Assembly: GCA_014529385.2 (NCBI GenBank)
Contig: CM043953.1
Span: 83,555,838 to 83,613,837, forward strand
DNA length: 58,000 bases
Source of the DNA: Adiantum capillus-veneris
Lineage: Eukaryota > Streptophyta > Polypodiopsida > Polypodiales > Pteridaceae
Direction of reading: 5' to 3'
In this document: positions 45,151 through 55,929 of the stretch, piece after piece
Layout of the letters: the number at the start of each line of letters is the position of its first letter
Numbering within the stretch: the stretch's first letter is position 1
Position numbers and translations under genes: made by a program
Notes under the pieces: model-generated
Seen by the model: only the letters and a program-made list of their open reading frames with translations
Databases searched by the model: none
Told to the model about the DNA's origin: nothing

Positions 45151-45890
45151 TTCTCCCTTTTCGATTTTAGTGCCCGTCCTCGGGTACTGTTGAGAAGTGT
45201 CCGTGGTGGCTATGGAAGGTTTTAGATTGGTTCGCGATGGACTGATTGTCTTCATTTCTCGTTGAATTTTTTGATGAGGTTCAATTTGTTGCAGCATCTT
45301 CATTGGTCAAAATATGTCGGTTGTGAGTGATGATGTTGCATTCGTCCATTGTAATAGCATAATGATGAAGCTGCTATTTATTGATGAAAAGTATGTACAA
45401 GGGAAGTAGAAGGATGAGGTTCTAAATTAGGGTCTAATACCTGGATGATCAAAGGGGAAAAACCCAGTAGGAAAAAAGTGCCTTTGGGATACGCGCATTA
45501 TTGGAGTATTTATTAGCATGGGAAATATTAATAAAGTACACAAGGGATTATGTCCTGATAGATATGGAAATAAAGAGACAGGAAATATGAAAGGGTAGCA
45601 TGATGGAAAATTTGTTGCCTGTTGTACTCCACTCAAGGTGCATAGGTGGAAGCAAAAAAGAGTGTCTAATGCATATGTCCAATGATGGGACATCCTATTT
45701 ATGCATACACAAAAATGCATGGAAAACAATATGCTGTGCAGGAAGGATATTGAGCGGTTCTTCAGAAAGATGGTGTAGCTATAAAATCATATGACATGGC
45801 TTTGCAAGAACCCAAACTTGGCCGATGGCCTTGTATTATGTTGTTCTAACACTATACAAGCTCTCGAAAGTCCAAAATCTTGTTTCTGGG
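45151..45890 (-). other. LARD interior, non-repetitive left part
   Basis: Open stretches up to 100 codons on either strand lack any retroelement motif. Non-coding as far as can be seen; the first palindrome starts at 45895. Confidence 0.6.
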
Positions 45891-45894
45891 GCTC

Positions 45895-47760
45895 AAAAGT
45901 AAATAATCCCGATTATTTACTTTTCTCAGTTTCTATTCTTTTTAGGCTTGTTTTGGCAAGTAATTACCTTGTTGTGGTCTCTGCCAAGTTTGGTTGAGTT
46001 TGATCAAGATTTGTCCAAGTTATCAATTGTTTAGTGTCCACAGATTTTGATTCCAAGAATATGGCTTAAGTCTCAATTTTGTGATCCAAATTTCACCAAA
46101 TTTGATGCCTTCACAAAAGAGGTTTGTAATCATGCATAGAGTCTTTGGTATCAACCTTGAGCCAAAAGTAAATAATCGCGATTATTTACTTTTGACCTAA
46201 AATGATCAATTTTTTCAACTTTTTCACTGGATAGTCTTTTTATGATCTATTTGAGCCTCTGAGTCAAGTTAAAACATAATTTGAACAAGATTCATCAAGT
46301 CAGACACAATTTCTCAACAATCAGTTTAGATTTCAGTTTTTGTCAAGTTTTTGGCCTACTTTGTGATCCAAACTCTATGAGCCTTCACAAAAGATGTTTG
46401 TAATCATGCATAGAGCCTCTAGTATCAACCTTGGTCAAATTTTAACCAAAAGTAAATAATTGCGATTATTTACTTTTGACCTAAAATAAACAATTTTTTC
46501 AACTTTTTCGCTAGACAGTCTTTTTATATCCTGTTTTAAGCCTGTGAGTAAAGTCAAAACTTAATTTGGACAAGATTTATTCAAGTTTATCAACTGTTTT
46601 GTGTTCGCAGACTCTGATTTCAAGAATTTGGCTTAAACCTCACTTTTGTGATCCAAATTTCACCAAATTTGATTTGTGAGATCTACTTGCTATGCTTGAC
46701 CTTGTGATATGCCCAAATATGCAAGATTGTCAATTTTTGGAGTAGAAGTAAATAATCGTAAGTTTTTGCAAGTTTTTGTCCCAATCTTGACACGGATCTG
46801 TTAGGGAACTCAACTTAAGGTCTCTAGCGAAGTTTCATCAAGTTTGGACAATTTTTGGTCAAATGGTCATTAGTTTTTTGTCTGCAGATTAACTTTGCAA
46901 ATTTGGTCACAATTTTCAATCCAATAATCCAAATCTTACCAAATTTGGTTTGTGGGCTTATTACAACATGGTAAAACTAGTGATATGCTGACTTGGTCAA
47001 AAAATTTGAAAAATGGAGCAGATACAAATAATCATGATTATTTACAACTGGTAAATTTTTGCATCTTTTTGGTCAACTGAGAATGTACACATGTCTATCA
47101 CATCAATATAAGCCTATGAATCAAATTTCATTTAGTTTGGACTACTTTTTTCTCCAATTTATTCTCAAGTTCTTGAAAGTTAGTACAAACTTTAGTTTTT
47201 ACCCAGTTTTTTGTCAGTTTGGTGATCCAAATCTTTTGTGCCTTAACAAAAGTTGTTTGTACACATGCAATGAGTCACTGGTATCAACCTTGGTCAAATT
47301 TGAGCTGAAAGTAAATAATCATGATTATTTACTTCAGGCTTAAAATAAACCATTTTTTGTACTTTTTTCATGGACAATCTTTTCATGAGTTATCTTAAGC
47401 ACATGTTTATCACATCAATATAAGCCTATGAATCAAATTTCAACAAGTTTAGACAAATTTTTCCCCAATTTACACTCCAGATTCAGAAAGTCAATACAAA
47501 CTTTAGTTTTTTTCCATTTTGGTGATCCAAATCTTTTGTGCCTTTACAAAAGTTGTTTGTACACATACAATGAGTGAATGGTATGAACCTTGGTCAAATC
47601 CCGACCTGAAAGTTAATAATCGCCATTATTAACTTTAGGCCCAAAACTGACACTTTTTTGAACTTTTTCACTGAACAGTCATTTCATGATCTATTTTGAG
47701 CCTATGAATCAAGTCAAAACTTAATTCGGCCTAAAATATCAAGAAAAAGTAAATAATCTA
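45895..47760. repeat. about 285-bp tandem units, each centred on a long palindrome
   Basis: Palindromes: 45895-45924 (14-bp arms, 2-base centre), 46163-46194 (perfect, 16-bp arms CAAAAGTAAATAATCG), 46447-46478 (one mismatch), 46745-46758 (half only), 47026-47043, 47309-47334 (perfect, 13-bp arms), 47609-47636 (12-bp arms around CGCC) and a half site near 47745. Centres are mostly 268-302 bp apart. Sequence between them is also repeated (GTGATCCAAA, CTTCACAAAAG, GTATCAACCTTG blocks). In the 47609 unit both arms carry the matching change GTAAAT to GTTAAT, so pairing is preserved. Confidence 0.92.
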
Positions 47761-48323
47761 AGCTTTTGTTGCAAAATTTTGAAAATTTACCTCAAATGCA
47801 TTCTTAAGCTTACCCACTGGTTCACACAACTTTTATGAGCATAATCTTTAGCCGATTCAATGATTTTGGTGCTGTTTCAAGCAGTAGATCTGAAACACTG
47901 CAACTTCACATAAATAACTCACAGATGATTCATTTGGAGTGAGCAATGTTCTGAGATCCCACCTCGGTTTCTACTTACCCTACTACTAGGTTCTATTGTA
48001 ATTGGGTTGTGGAAAGTGTCCAGAAACACTTGTTTTCTTGTTTTTTTTGGTTTCTTGAGCATTGATCTTAAGACTTGTCTCGCCTTTCGATCATTCTCCA
48101 AATCCTAATCTAAATCTACAATCCTACAATCCTAAAGGCACTTAGCAAGTACGATTACTTCCAAGCTACCTCTACACAGCAAAAGACGACAATCTTAAGC
48201 TATGTAGTTTCTAAAAAAAGGTTTTTGACTCTGGGTGAACCTAGAGTAATTTACTGGAAAATACACAAGACGCTCATATTTTCCCTAGTTTAGGTCTCAT
48301 CGATCCCCAGCAAGGGCGCCAAA
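47761..48323 (-). other. LARD leader with primer-binding site
   Basis: Minus-strand leader without an ORF. 48305-48322 (plus strand CCCCAGCAAGGGCGCCAA) reads on the minus strand as TTGGCGCC followed by CTTGCTGGGG, a tRNA primer site like those of Athila/Tat elements. Confidence 0.75.
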
Positions 48324-49332
48324 TGTGGGACGCATTTCTAACCTCACCATCCTATCTTATTGCAGTATTAGTGAGAACCATGATTAATTTGTCAATCCAT
48401 GAGACGAAGCTGACTCGAATAGTGCATAGAGGCTACAAGAGTTGTCAATCTCTCGAAAAACAACTAACAACTTTCATCTAACTCAAGCTACACTCAAGTG
48501 ACTGAAATCACCAAAAGCCAATCGCTCATCGACAAACAAATCACATCCGTTACAGCATCAAATGACATCCAAACGTAGCGAAACTTTTAGGACATGTTTA
48601 TAAGACCTAACCACATATGATTATGGACTCAAACCCCACTTTAGGTCAAGTTCCAAAATCGCAATTATTAACAACAATGGATTTTTGACTAGTCGTTTTC
48701 GACCTAGAATGCATCTAAATGCTTAGCAATGATGCCCCAATACCCCACGTATGCTTAGTTCTTGATTTGAAAGTGTAAATTCCTAGTTATGATGAAACTA
48801 GGCCGCGGGTCGGCGACGACAAAAACTATGAATTACTGTGATGTGTTTACTTCAATGCATAAAGCTCTTACCCGCGGTTGCAATGCAACAAACGCAAGTG
48901 CAATGTGACAACTGGGGAGGGAGTAGGAAGAGTGAGAAGGAGAGGAGTGAGCATTGTTAGTTCACGCTGTGTATTTGATTATCCAAAAATTAATAAATTC
49001 TTTACAAAGTTTGCTTTTATACCTTAGGCAATGTCTAAAATGTGTAATGTCCGTCGCCCAAGACCTTTGAGGCTCCACACTTATTGTATCTGCAACCCAG
49101 GTACACTAAGTGACCTATGCTCTACATCTTAGAACTCTTATTGAGCCCGTAACATGTTACAATTATCACAATGGCTAAATAAATCGGGAAATTACAATAC
49201 ATGGCCATTTTGGAAAAATGTGAAAAGTGTGTAACTCCAATCTTCACTGCTTCTTCATATTCATCTTCGATGTGCATTCATAAGGCTTTGATCTTTAGCA
49301 GCTCCTGTTAACTGACCTCGGCTCAGTTAACA
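48324..49332 (-). repeat. 5' LTR of the LARD
   Basis: Partner of 44182-45150. Ends GTTAACA, followed by TGCCC at 49333-49337. Confidence 0.92.
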
Positions 49333-49337
49333 TGCCC

Positions 49338-49675
49338 CCACAGAGGAGCACATTGATTTCTCTTAGTTGATCAAAGAGAAGCGATTTTTCACGCTGGAAG
49401 GCATGCCTCAAGAACCTATGGACCGATTTTCACAGGTGAGGAGGGCCTTGACTAGTGGATGTCGTATTTCGAGCTGTATATGCTATCGCTGTGTATGCCA
49501 AACGACGATAGAAAAATACAAACCTTTCCTTTGGTGAGTCTCCCCTTCAACCGTAGAGTATGACGGAGGCTATGCACAAAGAAAATCATGAAAATCAAGG
49601 TGTAGATGTTATGCCACAAAATTGGGTACGTACGGTGCAAGACTTGTCCGAGCAAAGTAGGAGTGGTGGCTAAGC
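49338..49675 (+). pseudogene. Tat element leader and start of Gag, decayed
   Basis: After the LARD, sequence continues the Tat leader. A Gag-like phrase, EGMPQEPMDRFSQVRRALTSG, is readable at about 49398-49458, but no stable frame follows before the knuckle ORF at 49676. Confidence 0.4.
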
Positions 49676-50344
49676 ATGATGGATAGAGTACATCCAAGAG
49701 GAGCAAGAGGCAGGGCAAGGCCGCTGCCAAGTAGGTGCTACAACTGTGGAGAAGAGGGGCACTATGCGCCTGATTGTCCACAACCGCCAAGAGAGAGAGA
49801 GGAGGCATTTACCCGTTGTTTGGTAGAGGTCGAGGCGAAGGGAACGTCAATGGTCCAAGAGAGCAAGCAATGGAGAGCTCCGCCAAACGGAGGTGAAGTC
49901 CCAAGAGTGAATATTATTAGGGTGGATAAGCAGGATATTGAAGTTTTGGTCAACAAGAGGGCAAGAGCTGAGAGAGAGACAGTAACAGAGCGTGAAACCA
50001 GAGCTCGCAAGGGCAAAGAGAAAGTGTACAGAGATAGAGAGCAACTCGAGCCTAGCAAAAGAAGAAGATGCCATAAAATCAAGCAAGTGGATTTCGAATT
50101 AGGACGTGGCTATCTTGAGTACAACTTGGTAAGTGATGTTCAAAATCAGAAAGAAAACATTACTTTTGGTGACTTGTTAGCTTTAAATCCAAAATTGAGG
50201 AGGCATTGGTCTATGAGTGTTAGCACCAGGCTGCCAAGAGCAGTGCAGAACACTCATAAAGAAAAGGGTATGCATTCTCAAGCTCATGGTTTAAGCATAG
50301 AAGAGGTTTTGAGCATGTTGAGTGAGGATTTGACCAAGGGTTGA
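49676..50344 (+). pseudogene. Tat element Gag C-terminus with zinc knuckle
   Basis: The open frame begins with basic sequence (MMDRVHPRGARGRARPLPSR) and a perfect CCHC knuckle, CYNCGEEGHYAPDC (49738-49779). This is followed by an Arg/Glu-rich linker and, from about 50080, sequence like the spacer before protease/RT (VDFELGRGYLEYNLVSDVQ). The nucleocapsid knuckle binds element RNA. No protease catalytic motif was found between here and RT. The frame ends at TGA 50342, and the next 10 bases repeat its end (TTGACCAAGGG twice, 50331-50351), a small duplication that shifts the frame. Confidence 0.75.
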
Positions 50345-51210
50345 CCAAGGGTGAGAAGGAGAGTTATGTTCAGCTGTTTGCATCCTATCCAAACTTGTTT
50401 GCAACGAAATATAAGCATTTGCGTGGTGCCAGAGGGGTACAACACAAGATTGTTCTCAAGGAGGGACATAGGCCTAAAGCACAGAAGCTGAGAAGACTAG
50501 GGTAAATCCAAAAGGAGGCTCTTTGGTAGGAGATCAATAAGTTGCTGGTTGGATGCAAAAATTATATACCTTGTGAAGGAGTCAGAGTGGGTCTCACCAG
50601 TGGTCATAAATGCTAAGAAGAATGGGAAATGGAGAGTGTGTGTCGACTACAAGCCACTAAAATTTGCAGCAACCAAAAAAAATCACTATCCACTGTCCTT
50701 TCAAGATGAGATCCTAAACCAGGTAGCTAGGAATGAGAGATATTCAATTATGGATAGTTTTTCGGGGTATTTTCAGATAGAGATTACGCTTGAGGACTAG
50801 CTGAAGACCACGTTCATATATCCATGGGGTTGTTTTTCTTACCGCAAGATGTCGTTCGGGTTAGTGAATGCATACGCTACCTTCCTGGATTGGATGAATA
50901 GGGTATTTGGTCCATACTTGGGCCGCTTTATCAGGGTCTTCATGGATGATATAGGCTACTACAGTTCAAGATGAACCTATCAAAGTTGTAGTTAAGCTTT
51001 CAAAGGCTTGATGAAGAAGGAGGTCAGCTAAACCCCAAGAAGTGCAAGCTAGCACAACCTCGAGCGCATCTATTGGGTCATGTGGTGTCACAGAACGGTA
51101 TAAAGGCTGATCCAGATAAGGTAAAGGCATTGGTGTTGATGGAGCCACCATCAAATGCTCAGGGTTTGGCTTGATTTGTCCATAAGCTAAAGTATCTATC
51201 ATGTTTCTTT
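50345..51210 (+). pseudogene. Tat element reverse transcriptase, heavily decayed
   Basis: RT motifs appear in alternating frames: HKIVLKEGHRPKAQKLRRL, WVSPVVINAKKNGKWRVCVDY, YKPLKFAATKKNHYPLSFQDEIL and YSIMDSFSGYFQIEIT (motif A). After stops come a motif-B remnant (about 50850) and GRFIRVFMDD (about 50928), the catalytic box. A piece is then inverted or lost around 50960-51000, and LNPKKCKLAQPRAHLLGHVV (about 51030) marks the thumb. At least five frame changes. It would synthesise cDNA; it is dead. Confidence 0.75.
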
Positions 51211-51759
51211 TGGATGTTGTCGCAATATGTGCATCCTCTTCAAAAGAGAGCTCAACAGTTGCACGATTACAAATGGGATGAAGAAATTCAAGAGGCTTTT
51301 GATAGAGTCAAGGAAATTTTGTGTCAATTGCTAGCGGTGTGTCCTCCCAATCAAGAGGATGATTTCTATGTGTCTATGATAGTTGGAACGGCTACTATTG
51401 GAGCGGTTTTAGTGCAGAAAGTAGGGAGAAGCTACAAGCTGATATACTTTGAGAGCAGAGTGATTAGACCAGGAGAGGCTACCTACACCAAAGCAGAGAA
51501 ATGGGTGATGGATTTGGTCTTTGCTTGCAGGAAGTTTAAAGTGCATTTAATTGTACGTGAAGTTTTTGTGTTGACGGCTAACAATCTGTTACCAGAGGTA
51601 GTGCTACATTTGAAGCCAGGAAGGAGGATCATGAAGGGGGTGGTTGAGCTACATGAGTTCGAGTTCGAGTTCAAGGTAGACCACACAAGTCGATCTCAAT
51701 TGGTGGACATTCTTGTCAGCAAGGCCCTCGATTTGCCAGCCTATCCAAGGATGGTGTGA
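51211..51759 (+). pseudogene. Tat element first RNase H
   Basis: An open frame with the RT connection (VHPLQKRAQQLHDYKWDEEI, AFDRVKEILCQLLAVCPP) followed by RNase H strands: DFYVSMIVGTATIGAVLVQK, where the usual catalytic Asp position reads Met-Ile, YFESRVIRPGEATYTKAEKW (Glu), VFVLTANNLLPEVV (Asp position reads Ala-Asn), and DHTSRSQLVDILVSKALDLP. Loss of two acidic residues means this domain is inactive. In Tat elements the first RNase H is often degenerate because a second one takes over its role. Confidence 0.75.
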
Positions 51760-51799
51760 GACAAAGCTAAGGAGCAGCATGATTTTGAGAATGCTTTTA

Positions 51800-52275
51800 C
51801 AATGTGGTTCGACGAAGCATGTCGAAGGTGGTCCGAAAGGCAGGTGGAGGTGTGGTGATACACGACCCACACAAAAAATATATATCCTCGAAGGCTTATG
51901 ATATGGAGGATGTCCACACCAACAATGAGGTGGAGTATCTCACTCTACATTTGGGTTTGAAGTAGTGTATAGAGTTTAGCATTTCCAGGTTGGTGGTGAA
52001 GGGAGATGCGTTGCTAGTCACTAAGAAACTATTAGTCCAATGGCATGTAAAGTGGGATTCTTTGAAGCATTGGTTCTTTTCCATAAAAAATTGCTAAAGT
52101 CTTTTGAAGAACTTCAGTGCAAGCATGTGAGGAGAGAGCACAACCAAGAAGCGGACCAATTATTAAGTAGCAAAGTGGAGGTGCATGTTGCACGTTTATA
52201 TGTGTCCCAAGCCAGTTATGCAGGCAGGGAGACTCTTAAAGATATTGAAGGGTTTTTTAGTACAGGGCAGTGTTG
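51800..52275 (+). pseudogene. second, archaeal-type RNase H (aRNH)
   Basis: Across small frame slips the pattern of this domain is clear: FDEAC (catalytic Asp), KAGGGVVIHDPHKKYISSKA, HTNNEVEYLTLHLGLK with the N-N-E-x-E-Y Glu motif (51938-51985), LVVKGDALLVTKKL (GD Asp), then ELQCKHVRREHNQEADQLLS with the final E-A-D (52110-52170). This order defines the archaeal-type RNase H acquired by the Tat clade, placed between the first RNase H and integrase. Stops at about 51963 and 52094 break it. All four acidic positions are still present. Confidence 0.8.
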
Positions 52276-52328
52276 AGAGGGTTTGTCCAAGTTACAAAGG
52301 AGAAGAGTGGTACAGAAAGCTTGCAAAT

Positions 52329-53551
52329 TCACGATGGTAGGTGAAGATCTAATGAACTATGTGCGTGACAGAGTGCTAAGAAGGGTGCTGTATAAAGAAG
52401 AGATAGGTATGGTGATGGAGCAATCCCACAAAGAAAGTGGACATTAGGGCAAATACCAAGTTCTATTCCGAGTACTAAGAGAAGGATTTTGGTGGCCTTC
52501 CATAGTGAAGGACGTGCATTACTGGTGCAAAACATGCCATGATTGTCAGACCATAGGTGAAAGACGACTAGTAGCGGAGTCACAAGGTGTCATCATTGCA
52601 CAAAGCACTTTCAAAAAGTGGGGTCTCGATGCCATAGCTCCTCTCCCAAATTCTACAAGTGGTAAGAAGTACGTGGTAGTAGCCATTGCCTACCTTACGA
52701 GGTGGGTCAAGGCCAAGGCTGTGAAGGAATTAAACGCTAATGTGGTAGCTCAGTTTGTGTTCAATAACATTTTTTGCCATTTTGGTGTTCCATGGGTGCT
52801 AGTTTCTGATAGGGGTCAGGGGTTTAGAAGCAAGCTCATGCATGCATTAGTGGAAAAGCTAAAAATTCAGCATCGGGTTTCCTCACCCTATCACCCCCAA
52901 TGGAATGGTCTAGTCAAGAGTGCTAATGGGAAAATCAACAAAATGTTAACAAAGTACATGTATAAGCCGGAGACTTAATGGGAAACAAATCTAGAAAAGA
53001 ATATGTGGGCGTATGGGACGTCCTATAAAGTAGATATAAATTTCACTCCATTCGAGCTAGTCTATGGTAAGGAGGCCGTATTGCCAATGCATGCACAGTT
53101 GGGTGCTTTAAAAGGTATGTGGCGTATCAATTCCACAAAACAAGGATTTCTATAGGATTGGATAGCCAATTTGGAGGCTTCGAAGATGGACAAAGAGGGA
53201 GCAACAAACTACTATGTAAAGCAGAGAAAAAAGCGGGTTTCCAAGTTCAACCAGACCTTGCCAGACAAGAGGATAGAAGAAGGATACCTGGTCATGAAGT
53301 ACAAAAGATACCTGGATTTCACATTCTAGAAGAAGTTCAAGAAGAAGTGGATAGGTCCGTATAAAGTGCAAAAGGCCTTTCCGAATGGCACCTATCAGTT
53401 GGTAAGGGTGAATGGCACGCTTATTAGGAACAGGGTGAATGGTGTGCGGCCCAAGTTTTATTTTGAGAGGGATCTAGTGCCTGAGGTGCATGAGATTGTA
53501 GTCAAGGGGGTGGGCAACCCACCTAAAGCATGCAGTGTGCGAGAGAAGTAA
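52329..53551 (+). pseudogene. Tat element integrase, catalytic Glu lost
   Basis: The zinc region has HKESGH, then a stop at 52446, VLREGFWWPSIVKDVHYW and CKTCHDC (intact CxxC). Catalytic Asp in WGLDAIAPLP and in LVSDRGQGFRS. The Glu position in WNGLVKSANGKINKML is Lys (AAG, 52916-52918). A stop at 52976, then AYGTSYKVDINFTPFELVYG, PMHAQLGALKG, frame slips, and the C-terminal module KKFKKKWIGPYKVQKAF and NGTYQLVRVNGTLIRNRVNG up to TAA 53549. It would insert cDNA; E-to-K alone would inactivate it. Confidence 0.85.
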
Positions 53552-53668
53552 AGATTTTGTACATAGCATGTACATAGGGTTGTGGTTTTGCAAGTGTTTT
53601 GAGTTGTCTGTTTGATGTGCTAGTTTTGAAGTTCTAAAAATATGCTTTTGGTTGAACATAAATGTTCA

Positions 53669-53685
53669 ACGAGGGGGCTGGGCAA
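53669..53685 (+). promoter_or_regulatory. polypurine tract of the Tat element
   Basis: AACGAGGGGGCTGGGCAA-like purine-rich run directly before the TGATGGTG start of the 3' LTR. Confidence 0.75.
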
Positions 53686-54966
53686 TGATGGTGTAACCAA
53701 AACTGGTCCGAGTTGGAAAGTGATCTATGCCAGCCAAAGGCTGGAGGCAGGTGCATTGTAGAAGGCTAGGACATGTACCAAGGTCCTACACAGCCAAAGC
53801 GTAGCGGGAATGTATGTCTAAAGCGGTTCTTTAGGCCCAAAAATGGCTAAAGGATAGTGTAGATGGGATAGTAGGTACAGGTGCTTGAAGTGCCAAGTCA
53901 ATGCTCTAGAGTGTAGTGTTTGATTTGCTCTAGAAGACGGCCCAGACGGCTCGTCAAACGGAGCCCCGGTGTGCAAGATACTGAAGTTCAAAGTTAGAAG
54001 GTGTTGCAGATCTTCGACGGGTAGGGCAGCTGGGGATAGATGGTCCAGATAGATGTGAGCGGATACATGTATAGAGCTCAAATGTTGGAGCATACTTGCC
54101 TTCTTAGATTGTGGATCAAAGATTTGGATAGCAAGTTATGGCCAGGTCGACCACGTGGGGAATTATGCCAACTGGCATCTTTGGGGCCTTGATGGGATTC
54201 TGGAGTATGGTATGCATCAGTTGAAGTCAACATGAATTTATAGCTTGACAATTGAAGCTACGATGATGGAGATATCAGGCTAAGAAGTTTGGCGGTGATT
54301 GGCGACAGAGAAATCTAGGATGTTTTTTCCTGGTTTTTTGGCGTTGATTTATGGCTTTGGGGACCTTGGAATGTGGTAAGAATTGGCAAGTTTGGAGTCT
54401 GAGATTTTGGCTTGAAGTAGTGATTCGCAGCTCAAAAATACGACCCCAAAGCAGTGAAGGGGACCATGGGGAAGATGGACCCAAAATAAAAAAGAGTGTA
54501 TGAGGGTTTATTGAGGATTTTCAAAGCCTTTGGAGGCTTGAAAGCCCTGGAGATGCCACGTGGGATAGCGTCAAACCCACATACGCAGGCCATAGCGGGG
54601 GAGGCGGACTATATAGCCTTGCCAATGACTACATTGAAGCATCGAAGTGATGGAGGCAAGCTCCCCTTTGGCCCTGGCTATGGCGTGTGCTATGTTGAGC
54701 GTTGCGCGGGGCGGCATGGGGGTGCAAATGGACGGCGGTTTTGGTTGTGCACTGGTAGCGTGAGACGGTGATGCCGCTAGAAATGATCGAGGGTCCTTGC
54801 ACAGTGGTGATGTGGTAGGTCCTCCATTAAGGAGGCCAGTCTTGCACCCCCCTTTTGAGGATAAGTTAGCACCGTAGGGTAAGGGGCGATCCCATGGTGG
54901 AGAGAGATGGGGTAAGAGAGAGAGGAACAAGGGGCAATCCCGGTGGTCATAGAAGGGAGGTGAGTC

Positions 54967-55037
<71 letters not shown>

Positions 55038-55929
55038 GTCGGACAAAACAAGCAAAGGGCGGTCCTCCGAGCATGGATCAAATGGGTCAAAGGGAAAATG
55101 AGAGCAAAGCCAAGCCTACGAAAGGGGTAGATGGAGTGCAGATGGGTCAAAAGCCCAACGGCCAAACTCAAAGGTAAAAATGGGTAAGGTTAAGAGGGAA
55201 AAAATAAAAAAATAAAAAAGTTCCTATGGGCACTAGCAATGTCGCTAGTGAACCCCCCTGAAGCACAAGCCAAAGAGAGCAAAAGTGAGCAGAGGAAAGC
55301 AAAGCATCTTACTCCTTCCAAAAGATGCCAAATAGGGATGCTAGATGGGCCAATGAGAGGGCATATTCTAAAGTTTAAGCCCCCCCACTATAAAAGTAAA
55401 TTTTTAATCAAATTAGGGCCTTTTTTTGTATCGTTTGAAGCCTGCAGAGGAGAGCTCTTTGGCAGAAGAGTGTGCCTGCCAAATCCCTTTGTGAATTTTC
55501 TTAAAGATGGCCTTGGTGATGGCATTGCAAGCTATGTACATTCTTTTTGAAGCATAATCAAGCCACTATTGCCCAAATTTGTTATTGTTTCCCCTTCCCC
55601 CCCTTCTTTTTCTCTTGTTCTTGTGTCTCTCTCGGTGTTGGCAGTGTGGATGTGTGTGCACCCCCGGACAGACGGTGTTTTGTGTAAGAGGGGGAGATTG
55701 AGCGGTGGTGTGTGTGTGTAAGGGTGCAGAACGATCGTGGAAATACGTGTGTGTTGTGTGTCGGACTTGTGGAGTGTGTGAGCAGTGAAAAAAGAGCAGG
55801 CAGTGGTCTGCTAGTGTAAAGAGTGTTTTTGAAGGTGTTTTCCGAGAGGATAGGGGTGTTGTGGTTACCCTGAGCTATAGAGAGGCCTTTGTTGTTGTGC
55901 TGGGTGTGTTCCCCAATTCCCCCTCTCCA
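53686..55929 (+). repeat. 3' LTR of the Tat element, long form (2.24 kb)
   Basis: Starts TGATGGTGTAACC and ends CCCCCTCTCCA. Its first 42 and last about 163 bp match the short left LTR. The 2 kb between (53728-55765) contains a (GA)n tract and no credible gene. Confidence 0.8.
54967..55034. repeat. (GA)n microsatellite, about 34 repeats
   Basis: Uninterrupted GA repeat inside the long LTR. Any ORF across it is an artefact of the repeat. Confidence 0.98.

Larger units (their letters stand above)
44182..49332 (-). mobile_element. LARD: non-coding LTR element with palindromic repeat interior
   Basis: LTRs 44182-45150 and 48324-49332 begin TGTGGGA and end GTTAACA. The target duplication TGCCC is perfect (44177-44181 and 49333-49337). 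Beside the right LTR, 48305-48322 is the complement of a TTGGCGCC-type primer site. Beside the left LTR, TTCTCCCTTTTCG is the complement of a polypurine tract. Orientation is therefore minus. The internal 3.17 kb codes for nothing recognisable and consists mostly of about 285-bp repeats. It must use the proteins of another gypsy element. It inserted just behind the 5' LTR of the Tat element. Confidence 0.93.
43964..55929 (+). mobile_element. Tat-lineage Ty3/gypsy element, split by a LARD
   Basis: The left LTR (43964-44168) and the right LTR (53686-55929) share their start, end and final 160 bp, but the left lacks about 2.04 kb of the right. The internal part carries Gag with a zinc knuckle, RT, RNase H, a second archaeal-type RNase H and integrase. 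The extra RNase H between the first RNase H and integrase is a mark of the Tat/Retand clade. A purine tract (GAGGGGGCTGGGCAA) precedes the right LTR. Flanking 5-mers (TTCCA and ACGTG) do not match, so no target duplication is seen. The LARD 44182-49332 lies in its leader. Confidence 0.85.

Noticed and set aside
45895-47760. Transcription terminators or bacterial-type hairpins
   Set aside because: The palindromes sit in regular 285-bp units inside an LTR element with perfect target duplication; nothing prokaryotic is nearby.
44182-49332. LARD as two solo LTRs with unrelated DNA between
   Set aside because: The matching TGCCC duplications lie only outside the pair, and primer site and polypurine tract flank the LTRs correctly, so it is one element.
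54571-55171. Leu-Ser or Glu-Arg repeat proteins in the Tat LTR
   Set aside because: Products of the (GA)n tract at 54967-55034.
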